Below the pieces are notes generated by a model that worked only from the letters and a program-made list of their open reading frames with translations, did not search any database and was not told where the DNA came from. From Spirochaetaceae bacterium (GTDB taxonomy: Bacteria > Spirochaetota > Spirochaetia > Treponematales > Breznakiellaceae), in the NCBI GenBank assembly GCA_031290205.1, contig JAITNZ010000240.1, positions 1-7,660 of the forward strand: a stretch of DNA of 7,660 nt. Direction: 5' to 3'. The position numbers and the translations under genes are program-made. Shown one piece after another: positions 1 to 4,915 of the stretch. Each line of letters begins with the position of its first letter. The stretch's first letter is position 1.

Positions 1-1
1 C

Positions 2-64
2 CGTCCCAGCTACACTGCGGCTTGGCGCGAAATCGCCCTTTTCATCGTGAAGGCGCGGTTGTAA
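2..64 (+). CDS. possible C-terminal end of an upstream gene (partial)
   Basis: The second reading frame is open from the window edge to a TAA at 62-64 and gives a 20-residue tail, beginning RPSYTAAWREI and ending FIVKARL. The codons are mixed but lean to G or C in third position, like the liv genes, and the peptide looks like an ordinary protein end rather than translated repeat. Twenty residues are too few to assign a family. The stop codon lies inside the 10-bp sequence (61-70) that is duplicated at the other side of the neighbouring MITE-like element. That would mean the element landed at the very end of this gene. It could equally be a chance open frame. Confidence 0.25.
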   Translation, partial: RPSYTAAWREIALFIVKARL

Positions 65-70
65 ACCGCC

Positions 71-254
71 AGCAGTTCTCATTTACAAAGAATAAAACTC
101 ACGGATATGGGGGATGGGGAACAGGGAACGGGGAAGATTGGACTTCGAACTATCAGAATATTACATGGAAAACACTGATACGTCAAAGTAAAAACCTGTT
201 CCCTGTTCCCCTTCTTCAGTTCCTATGGTCTGTGCTTTAAAATGAGAATTGCTG
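71..254. mobile_element. MITE-like element with terminal inverted repeats and 10-bp flanking duplication
   Basis: The ends are imperfect inverted repeats. AGCAGTTCTCATTT (71-84) pairs with AAATGAGAATTGCT (240-253), 13 of 14 positions. Immediately outside, GTAAACCGCC occurs identically at 61-70 and 255-264 in direct orientation, as expected of a target-site duplication. Inside, GGGGAACAGGGAAC (116-129) is perfectly complementary in inverted orientation to 198-211, so the whole element could fold into a long interrupted hairpin. No transposase or convincing protein is encoded: the open frame at 22-240 runs through both repeats. This arrangement is what is known for non-autonomous miniature transposable elements. 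The family is not recognised, and mobility is inferred only from the layout. Confidence 0.5.
116..211. repeat. nested 14-bp perfect inverted repeat of GGGAACA-type units
   Basis: The left arm (116-129) and right arm (198-211) are exact reverse complements. Each arm is itself a short-period repeat: on the left GGGGAACA, GGGAACG and GGGAAG follow one another with a period of 7-8 nt. The loop is 68 nt. Similar GGGAACA runs are, from memory, common intergenic repeats in several bacterial phyla, which I cannot verify here. It sits symmetrically within the MITE-like element. Confidence 0.6.
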
Positions 255-272
255 GTAAACCGCCCGCGCCGG

Positions 273-301
273 TTGAATAAAAGAGGGTTTTCGGGTATAC
301 T
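273..301 (+). promoter_or_regulatory. sigma70-like promoter of the XRE-family gene
   Basis: TTGAAT (273-278) and TATACT (296-301) match the -35 and -10 consensus at 4 and 5 of 6 positions, and are separated by exactly 17 nt. Transcription would begin near 307-309, only a few bases before the ATG at 314. No Shine-Dalgarno sequence lies before that ATG, so a leaderless or nearly leaderless mRNA is predicted. The promoter lies 18 bases beyond the MITE-like element. Confidence 0.5.
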
Positions 302-313
302 GATGAAAATAGT

Positions 314-685
314 ATGGAACAAATCAAGGATGATTGCGGTGCGGGAAAAACTTTTAATACTGCCGTCAATGAGCGCGTTAAGCAGGTGCGCCTCGCGCTT
401 GGTTTGTCGCAGGCGAAGTTTTGCAGGGATATTTTTTTAACGAGCGGGCACTATGCGGAAATCGAGCTGGGCAATCGGCGCATAAACGCGCGCATCATCA
501 AGCTGATTGGCGTTATCTACGGGGTGAACGAGCATTTTCTGAAAACCGGCGAAGGCAATATGTTTGACAAGAGTGCAGACGGCAAAATCGCTCGGATTGT
601 CCGTATTTTCGAGGAGTTGCCGCCGGACTTTCAGGATTATATTTTACAACAGGTTGAGCAGCTCAAAAAACTGCACAAAGGGTAG
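314..685 (+). CDS. XRE-family (Cro/CI-type HTH) transcriptional regulator, small
   Basis: This is a predicted DNA-binding regulator of 123 residues. Residues about 20-81 have the Cro/C1-type helix-turn-helix pattern: RVKQVRLALGLSQAKFCRDI gives the first two helices, SGHYAEIELGNRR the recognition helix and the N-cap of the next, followed by LIGVIYGVNEHFLKTGEG. The ending in 'V-hydrophobic-x-x-WL/FL-x-x-G' is typical of this superfamily. Residues 92-120 look like a C-terminal amphipathic helix that could dimerise. The first 18 residues are a polar extension before the domain. No Shine-Dalgarno precedes the start, but no better start lies before the domain. It stands alone, with no phage genes or restriction gene beside it; its target is unknown, and self-regulation at the promoter just upstream is plausible but unproven. 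Confidence 0.8.
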   Translation: MEQIKDDCGAGKTFNTAVNERVKQVRLALGLSQAKFCRDIFLTSGHYAEIELGNRRINARIIKLIGVIYGVNEHFLKTGEGNMFDKSADGKIARIVRIFEELPPDFQDYILQQVEQLKKLHKG

Positions 686-788
686 TACCCCGCCCCTTAC
701 GCCCGCACCGTCCCGCACCCCGCCCTCTGCACTGCAGCTAGACAGAACTTCTCCACAAGAAGAATATATTTTGTAAAGTGGACGCATA

Positions 789-854
789 TAGGGGGCTTCC
801 CCCTCTTCACCCACTCCCAATTTACCACGAATTTGGAAGTGCACCCCCCTCACC
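789..854. repeat. composite repeat module, copy 1
   Basis: The module begins TAGGGGGCTTCCCCCTC (789-805), which folds on itself, and continues to ATTTACCACGAATTTGGAAG (820-839) and a C-run (844-849). Copy 2 at 977-1061 has the same blocks in the same order. Part of this copy (819-831) is also complementary in inverted orientation to 872-884 with one mismatch, so a stem-loop with a 40-nt loop is possible. No protein explains it. Confidence 0.6.
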
Positions 855-926
855 CATGTTGCAATTTATTTTTCGAGGTAAATTCCAAAAGTGTGATAAT
901 GCTCTATTGCTGTCGAGGGGGGCGTT

Positions 927-994
927 GCGGGGGGATACCCCCCGCAGAGAGGGTAGCGCGCAACAAGGTGCGCGCGTAGGGGGAGACTTCCCCC
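927..994. repeat. three consecutive GC-rich hairpins
   Basis: Three perfect stems follow each other. GCGGGGGG (927-934) pairs with CCCCCCGC (938-945) over a 3-nt loop. GCGCGC (956-961) pairs with GCGCGC (970-975) over 8 nt. GGGGGA (979-984) pairs with TCCCCC (989-994) over 4 nt. None is followed by a T-run, so a simple rho-independent terminator is unlikely. The last hairpin opens copy 2 of the composite module. Confidence 0.6.
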
Positions 995-1061
995 TCCTCT
1001 ACTGGATTACTACCATAGTGCCGGCTGATTTACCCTGAATTTGGAAGTACACCCCCTCTCC
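977..1061. repeat. composite repeat module, copy 2
   Basis: It starts TAGGGGGAGACTTCCCCCTC (977-996) and ends with ATTTACCCTGAATTTGGAAG (1028-1047) followed by TACACCCCCTCTCC. Against copy 1 the second block differs at only three of the first 22 positions (two of them within ATTTACC..GAATTTGGAAGT). The segment between the two blocks is about 17 nt longer here than in copy 1 (31 against 14 nt). The two copies are about 190-210 bp apart in direct orientation. Confidence 0.6.
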
Positions 1062-1109
1062 AGCCAGCCAGCTTATAGTTTGTTCAGGAAGCTGATATGC
1101 TGTTGCCAT

Positions 1110-1130
1110 CCTTGAAGGACAAATTCAAGG
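1110..1130. promoter_or_regulatory. 7-bp perfect palindrome upstream of the nucleotidyltransferase gene
   Basis: CCTTGAA (1110-1116) and TTCAAGG (1124-1130) are exact reverse complements separated by 7 nt. The pair sits 40-60 bp before the preferred start codon. Spacing and size would suit a dimeric regulator's operator or a small mRNA hairpin. A weak -10-like TATTCT lies at 1149-1154. Function is a guess. Confidence 0.3.
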
Positions 1131-1157
1131 TTCATTTGCATGATTTTGTATTCTATG

Positions 1158-1163
1158 AGGAGG
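1158..1163 (+). promoter_or_regulatory. Shine-Dalgarno AGGAGG that decides the start at TTG 1170
   Basis: AGGAGG is a perfect ribosome-binding core placed 6 nt before TTG 1170. It lies downstream of the in-frame ATGs at 1140 and 1155, so it cannot serve either of them. Confidence 0.75.
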
Positions 1164-1169
1164 AAATTA

Positions 1170-2078
1170 TTGAGTGCAACAAAAAAACCAATATTAATCG
1201 TACTTGCCGCCGGTATGGGAAGCCGCTACGGCGGCTTAAAACAGATGGACAAGATAGGCGCAGGCGGAGAAGCTCTGCTCGATTACTCGGTGTTCGACGC
1301 GCTTCGTGCGGGTTTTGGGAAGGTTGTGTTCGTCATTAGGCACGACATCGAGCGTGATTTCCGTGAGATTGTGCTTGCCCGAATGGGGGCGCGCGTCCCT
1401 TCTGAAATTGCCTTTCAGGAATTAGACCGTCTTATACCGCCTGAAATTGCCCGGACAATAAATCGGACGAAGCCTTGGGGCACGACCCACGCATTGCTCT
1501 GCGCCGGCGACAAGATTGACGCGCCTTTTGCCGTCATCAACGCCGATGATTTTTACGGCAAGGAAGCCTACGAGGTGATGGCACAATATCTTTCCGGCAA
1601 TCCCATCGACGGCGCCATTGTCCCCTACCGGCTTTCGCAGGTGTTAAGCTTGTCTGGCACGGTAACCCGCGGTATCTGCGAGGTTGAGGACGGCTGCCTC
1701 AAATCGGTGAACGAACTCCTTAAAATTCAGCGTGAGGGGGATGGCATCTACAACACCAACCCCGACGGCACAAAACTAAAACTTGCGCCTGATACTCCCG
1801 CCTCAATGAATTTTTTCGGCTATCCCGAAAGTATCATGCCCCACTTTCAGCAATACTTCGATGAGTTTCTGCACGCTCACAGTAGCGAGGAGAAGAGTGA
1901 GTGCTACCTTCCGCTTGCGGCGGATAGTTTTATCAAATCGGGAAAAACCGTCATCCGCATACTCAGCGCCGACTCTGAATGGTTTGGCGTTACCTACAAA
2001 GAGGACCGCGAAGCGGCGGCAATGCGCGTGGCTCAATTAACCCAAGAAGGCATCTATCCGTCCAAGCTCTGGGGCTAA
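1170..2078 (+). CDS. nucleotidyltransferase (sugar-phosphate NTP-transferase family)
   Basis: The 302-residue product has the GT-A-like fold signature of enzymes that join a nucleoside triphosphate to a sugar 1-phosphate, releasing pyrophosphate and making an NDP-sugar. The N-terminus carries the nucleotide-binding loop LAAGMGSRYGGLKQ (residues 12-25), with the usual lysine at residue 24. KPWGTTHAL (101-109) resembles the base-recognition stretch, and NADDFYG (124-130) contains the metal-binding aspartate pair. MNFFGYPE (213-220) suits the sugar-binding part. There is no C-terminal left-handed beta-helix, so no acetyltransferase activity. The TTG start is chosen for its Shine-Dalgarno and because it puts the loop 12 residues from the start; starts at 1140 or 1155 would add 10 or 5 residues (MILYSM...). 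It is probably a cytoplasmic, monocistronic gene. The exact sugar and nucleotide cannot be told. Confidence 0.85.
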   Translation: MSATKKPILIVLAAGMGSRYGGLKQMDKIGAGGEALLDYSVFDALRAGFGKVVFVIRHDIERDFREIVLARMGARVPSEIAFQELDRLIPPEIARTINRTKPWGTTHALLCAGDKIDAPFAVINADDFYGKEAYEVMAQYLSGNPIDGAIVPYRLSQVLSLSGTVTRGICEVEDGCLKSVNELLKIQREGDGIYNTNPDGTKLKLAPDTPASMNFFGYPESIMPHFQQYFDEFLHAHSSEEKSECYLPLAADSFIKSGKTVIRILSADSEWFGVTYKEDREAAAMRVAQLTQEGIYPSKLWG

Positions 2079-2097
2079 GGCACGATGCCCCGCCCGT

Positions 2098-2121
2098 CCC
2101 CGCGATTAAAAATCGCAGGGG
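2098..2121 (+). other. strong hairpin just after the nucleotidyltransferase gene
   Basis: CCCC-GCGATT (2098-2107) pairs with AATCGC-A-GGGG (2111-2121) over an AAA loop, leaving one bulged A: ten base pairs in all. It begins 20 bases past the stop codon. No T-run follows, so it is more likely a 3'-end stabilising hairpin or repeat than an intrinsic terminator. Confidence 0.45.
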
Positions 2122-2206
2122 CAGTATAAGCGCGGGACTTGCTGAAGGTATTGTAATTTTTCAGACTTTCTATGAAAATAGAGATAAAACTATTCAGATT
2201 TCTTTT

Positions 2207-2227
2207 AAGGCGTCAATGACGCTTTTT
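2207..2227 (+). terminator. rho-independent terminator-like hairpin before the liv genes
   Basis: GCGTC (2210-2214) pairs with GACGC (2218-2222) over AAT, followed at once by TTTTT (2223-2227). Two further A-T pairs and a G-T extend the stem. It lies 130 bases past the nucleotidyltransferase stop and 63 before livJ. It may simply end the upstream transcript. If the liv promoter is further upstream, it could act as an attenuator. Confidence 0.5.
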
Positions 2228-2278
2228 GCCTTCCGTTTGGTAAGAAAAGGGGGGACGAGAAAGTTGACTAGTTATTTT

Positions 2279-2284
2279 AAGGAG
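2279..2284 (+). promoter_or_regulatory. Shine-Dalgarno AAGGAG of livJ
   Basis: AAGGAG is separated from ATG 2290 by five A residues. It favours 2290 over the in-frame ATG at 2302, which would lie 17 nt away. Confidence 0.75.
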
Positions 2285-2289
2285 AAAAA

Positions 2290-3447
2290 ATGCAGAAAAT
2301 TATGAAGACGGTTGCCGGCGTGCTTTGCGTGCTGGCTATTTTCGCTTTCGCCCAGTGTTCAAAGAACAAGGACGACGGCACGATTAAAATCGGCGTGTTC
2401 GAGCCGCTTACCGGCGCAAATGCCGCCGGCGGAGCGCAGGAGCTCGAGGGCGTCCAACTTGCCTACAAGCTCAACCCGACAGTAACGGTGGGCGGCAAGG
2501 AGTATAAAGTCGACCTTATCGTTGCGGACAACAAGTCCGACAAGGTCGAGGCGGCGAATGCCGTCCAGCGGCTCATCGACCAGGGCGCCAAGATCATTCT
2601 GGGCTCATGGGGCTCCGGCTATTCGATTGCGGCGGGCGAGGTCGTCAAGGACGCGCACATACCCGCAATCGGGCTTACCTGCACGAATCCGCTGGTAACG
2701 GCGGGGAACGACTGGTATTTCCGCATCTGCTTCATCGACCCGTTCCAGGGCACCGTGATGGCAAAATACGCCTTTGACACACTCGGCGCGAAAACCGCCG
2801 TCATCGTGCAGGAAGTATCCAACGACTATTCCGTCGGGCTGGCAAAATATTTCGTCGACACCTTCACCGCGCTGACCGGCAATCCCGCGTCTATCCTTGC
2901 CACCGTCAACTACAACACAGGCGACCAGGATTTTTCGGCGCAACTCACTCAGATTACAAGCCTTTCCCCCGATGTCGTTTTTGCGCCCGGTAACTTTACC
3001 GAATCGGCGCTGGCAATCAAACAGGCGCGCCAGTTAGGCATTACCGCGCCCTTCATCGGCGGCGACACCTGGGAAACCGGCATCTTCACCGAAGTCGGCG
3101 GCGAGAGCGTCGAAGGCGCGACCTTCTCCTCATTCTATGATTCGACCGTCGCCGATTCTGCGATAGCGCAGGAATTCCTCGATGTCTACCACCAGCAATT
3201 CCCCGGCAAAGAGCCCTCGGCGAATGCCGCGCTCGGCTATGACGGCTACCTCTTCGCCCTTGACGCGCTCCAGAAAGCCGGCACGACAGACCCGCAGACC
3301 GTCCGCGACACCATCGCGAAAACCTCAGGCTTTATCGGCGTTACCGGCGAAACCACCCTCGATGCCAACGGAGATGCCACGAAAAGCGCCTTCATCAAGC
3401 AGGTGAAAGGCGGCGTGTTCACGTTTCTTACCATAGTGAATCCGTGA
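2290..3447 (+). CDS. livJ: branched-chain amino acid-type ABC importer, substrate-binding lipoprotein
   Basis: This 385-residue protein is the solute-binding subunit (periplasmic-binding-protein type I, Peripla_BP_6) of a HAAT-family importer for leucine, isoleucine, valine or related amino acids or amides. A lysine-bearing, hydrophobic signal (residues 1-22) ends in FAQC, a relaxed lipobox of the kind spirochaetes use, so Cys23 would be lipid-anchored. The mature part opens with IKIGVFEPLTGANAAGG (32-48), the classic first strand and loop. GSWGSGYSIAAGEVV (105-119) and IPAIG (124-128) form the ligand-contact region. ALGYDGYLFALDAL lies towards the C-terminus. Its length is normal for the family. 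It leads the operon and overlaps the livH start by 4 nt. Substrate identity cannot be fixed from sequence; urea or amide binding is the main alternative. Confidence 0.88.
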   Translation: MQKIMKTVAGVLCVLAIFAFAQCSKNKDDGTIKIGVFEPLTGANAAGGAQELEGVQLAYKLNPTVTVGGKEYKVDLIVADNKSDKVEAANAVQRLIDQGAKIILGSWGSGYSIAAGEVVKDAHIPAIGLTCTNPLVTAGNDWYFRICFIDPFQGTVMAKYAFDTLGAKTAVIVQEVSNDYSVGLAKYFVDTFTALTGNPASILATVNYNTGDQDFSAQLTQITSLSPDVVFAPGNFTESALAIKQARQLGITAPFIGGDTWETGIFTEVGGESVEGATFSSFYDSTVADSAIAQEFLDVYHQQFPGKEPSANAALGYDGYLFALDALQKAGTTDPQTVRDTIAKTSGFIGVTGETTLDANGDATKSAFIKQVKGGVFTFLTIVNP

Positions 3448-4337
3448 CGACAGGACTTTTTTTACAAAACATCACCAACGCGCTTTCGTTGGGGAGCCTC
3501 TATGCGCTCATCGCCATCGGCTACACGATGGTCTACGGCATCCTCAGGCTCATCAACTTCGCGCACGGTGATGTTTTTATGCTCGGCGCCTACCTCAGCT
3601 TTTACGCCATAACCGTGTTTTTCATGCCTTGGTGGGTAGGCTTCGCCGTCGCGCTCGGCTTAACCGGCATATTCGGCGTCGCCCTCGAGCGCTTCGCCTA
3701 CAAGCCCTTGCGCTCGAGCCCCAAAATATCGATTATGATAAGCGCCATCGGCGCCTCCTTCCTCATGGAAAACCTCGCCACCGTCATCTTCGGCGGGCAG
3801 AACAAAGGCTTCCCCTCACCGGCGTTTCTCGACACCGTCGTCCACATCGGCGCCATTTCGGTCGTTTCGGTAAGCCTCGTCATTCCCGTGCTAACGGCAG
3901 TGCTGCTCGGCGTCCTCCTCTTTATCGTGCATAAAACGCGCACCGGCATGGCGATGAGGGCAGTTTCGACAGACCTCGCCGCCGCCCGCCTCATGGCAAT
4001 CGACGTGAATAAAATCGTATCGTTCACTTTCGGCGCAGGCTCCGTGTTAGCGGCAATTGGCGGCTTCATGTGGGCGATAAAATACCCCCAGTTGAACCCC
4101 ACGATGGGCATGATACCCGGGCTCAAATGCTTCATCGCCGCAGTCGTCGGCGGCATCGGCAACATTGCAGGCGCCGTCCTCGGCGGCTTACTACTCGGCT
4201 TCATCGAGATCATGGTCATCACCTTCCTCCCGACCCTCACCGGCTACCGCGACGCCTTCGCCTTCGTCCTCCTCATCCTCGTGCTGATGCTCAAACCATC
4301 AGGACTCTTGGGGAAGCATCAAGTCGAGAAAGTATAA
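3444..4337 (+). CDS. livH: branched-chain amino acid-type ABC importer, LivH-like permease
   Basis: This 297-residue integral membrane protein is one half of the importer's channel. Eight or so hydrophobic segments are visible, among them residues 14-36 (GSLYALIAIGYTMVYGIL), 43-60, 65-80, 96-117, 138-162, 191-211, 228-258 and 269-285. INFAHGDVFMLGAY (37-50) is a hallmark of LivH. TRTGMAMRAVSTDLAAARLM (165-184) is the cytoplasmic EAA-type loop that docks on the ATPase, and VVGGIGNIAGAVLGG (234-248) is the conserved segment after it. It starts with GTG at 3444, inside the GTGA that also holds the livJ stop (3445-3447), so translation is probably coupled. The expected next gene, livM, is displaced by 578 bases. 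Confidence 0.92.
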   Translation: MTTGLFLQNITNALSLGSLYALIAIGYTMVYGILRLINFAHGDVFMLGAYLSFYAITVFFMPWWVGFAVALGLTGIFGVALERFAYKPLRSSPKISIMISAIGASFLMENLATVIFGGQNKGFPSPAFLDTVVHIGAISVVSVSLVIPVLTAVLLGVLLFIVHKTRTGMAMRAVSTDLAAARLMAIDVNKIVSFTFGAGSVLAAIGGFMWAIKYPQLNPTMGMIPGLKCFIAAVVGGIGNIAGAVLGGLLLGFIEIMVITFLPTLTGYRDAFAFVLLILVLMLKPSGLLGKHQVEKV

Positions 4338-4418
4338 AGGGGGAGCGCACACACCACGATGAAGCATTCAACGCAAAAATCGATGCCCAAACCGACGCTG
4401 CTCCCCCTCGCTCCAAAG

Positions 4419-4441
4419 GTTTTGCTGCGCAAAACGCTTTT
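4419..4441 (+). terminator. possible terminator hairpin after livH
   Basis: GTTTTGC (4419-4425) pairs perfectly with GCAAAAC (4429-4435) over a TGC loop, and four T residues follow at 4438-4441 after a GC. It lies 82 bases past the livH stop. The stem is AT-rich and the T-run short, so termination would be weak or partial. If active, it would reduce livM expression relative to livJ and livH. Confidence 0.3.
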
Positions 4442-4705
4442 ACGCTACCCCCACATCTTGACCCGGAGGGCGCGTTGGGTAACGCTGAAAAGTAACAAGC
4501 TCGCAGGGCAATCGACCGCCATCGTTGAAAATAATTCCGATATGCAAGTCCCGCTTACGAGCTTTGATGAAGAAGTTGTCATCTATAACAGGTTACTACA
4601 AATGTTAGATTCTGTCAAGCACGCACATGAGTTGCCCCATGGTGAGCGCATTAAAATACAAAATCAAGAAAAACCGCAGATTTTGCGGATTGATGCAGAA
4701 AAAAA

Positions 4706-4775
4706 GTCTGCGAAAGACGCGAAGAAATCGCAATTTATAAGCAGATTTTATGATTATTCGCGTCCATTCGCGGAC
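4706..4775. repeat. imperfect inverted repeat 1 of TCGCG/CGCGAA units
   Basis: The left arm 4706-4726 (GTCTGCGAAAGACGCGAAGAA shape: GTC, TGCGAA, GACGCGAA) is the near reverse complement of the right arm 4754-4775, with four differences including one length change. The loop is 27 nt. The right arm is two units of ATTCGCG with a period of 10 nt, joined by TCC and ended by GAC. A smaller hairpin, CCGCA/TGCGG (4674-4688), and a GCAGATT-type run precede it. Confidence 0.6.
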
Positions 4776-4799
4776 AATTTGAAAATGTCGAAGAAGAAG

Positions 4800-4880
4800 G
4801 TCCACAGATACACACAGATAGACACAGATGAAGAAATTTGGGAATTGAAAATCTGTGTTAATCTGTGTCCATCTGTGGAC
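4800..4880. repeat. imperfect inverted repeat 2 of ATCTGTG/CACAGAT units
   Basis: Two 30-nt arms (4800-4829 and 4851-4880) are reverse complements at 26 of 30 positions, and all four mismatches fall in the 2-nt linkers between units. Each arm is three 8-nt units (CACAGAT on one arm, ATCTGTG on the other) spaced exactly 10 nt. The loop is 21 nt. From memory, runs of ATCTGTG with 10-nt spacing recur between genes in many unrelated bacteria. It ends 35 bases before livM. Confidence 0.75.
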
Positions 4881-4904
4881 AAATTCTTAATGCGCCCACC
4901 ATGC

Positions 4905-4910
4905 GAGGTG
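4905..4910 (+). promoter_or_regulatory. Shine-Dalgarno-like GAGGTG that decides the livM start
   Basis: GAGGTG lies 5 nt before ATG 4916 and 8 nt before ATG 4919. It rules against the upstream in-frame GTG at 4865, which lies inside the ATCTGTG repeat, and against ATG 4901. Confidence 0.6.
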
Positions 4911-4915
4911 CCCCT

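Larger units (their letters stand above)
686..1169. other. gene-free, C/G-rich repeat-bearing gap
   Basis: No frame here resembles a protein: the open frames at 564-776, 778-1038 and 644-853 (minus) are read through simple C-runs, G-runs and repeats. The gap holds a C-rich stretch right after the XRE stop (687-727), a weak hairpin CTTCT/AGAAG (748-762) followed by an AT-rich run, two copies of a composite repeat module, three GC hairpins, and a 7-bp palindrome near the next gene. Confidence 0.7.
4338..4915. other. gene-free insert between livH and livM
   Basis: Permease genes of this importer normally abut. Here 578 bases intervene. They hold a 9-bp inverted repeat directly after livH (4338-4346 with 4400-4408), a hairpin with a short T-run (4419-4441), about 230 bases without clear structure, and from 4674 a dense set of short-period repeats and inverted repeats. 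One open frame (4359-4919) runs through everything including the repeats. It has no recognisable motif and no properly placed ribosome site, so it is not called a gene. A fragment of a lost gene around 4490-4670 cannot be excluded. Confidence 0.65.

Noticed and set aside
22..240. Open frame of 72 codons over the MITE-like element
   Set aside because: It is read through both inverted repeats and has no motif or ribosome site.
748..775. Terminator of the XRE-family gene
   Set aside because: The 5-bp CTTCT/AGAAG stem is weak, and the following run (AATATATTTT) is not a clean T-run.
778..1038. Open frame of 86 codons in the repeat gap
   Set aside because: It is a translation of G- and C-runs and hairpins, full of Pro, Gly and Arg, with no ribosome site.
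2262..2267. TTGACT as a -35 box for livJ
   Set aside because: A -10 box 17 nt on would fall at or beyond the ribosome site (2279-2284), and none is there.
3698..4240. Minus-strand open frame of 180 codons inside livH
   Set aside because: It is the antisense shadow of a conserved permease, with no independent start signal or motif.
4674..4880. CRISPR-like array
   Set aside because: The units are 7-8 nt with 2-3 nt linkers and occur as inverted pairs. There are no 25-40 nt direct repeats with unique spacers and no cas genes.
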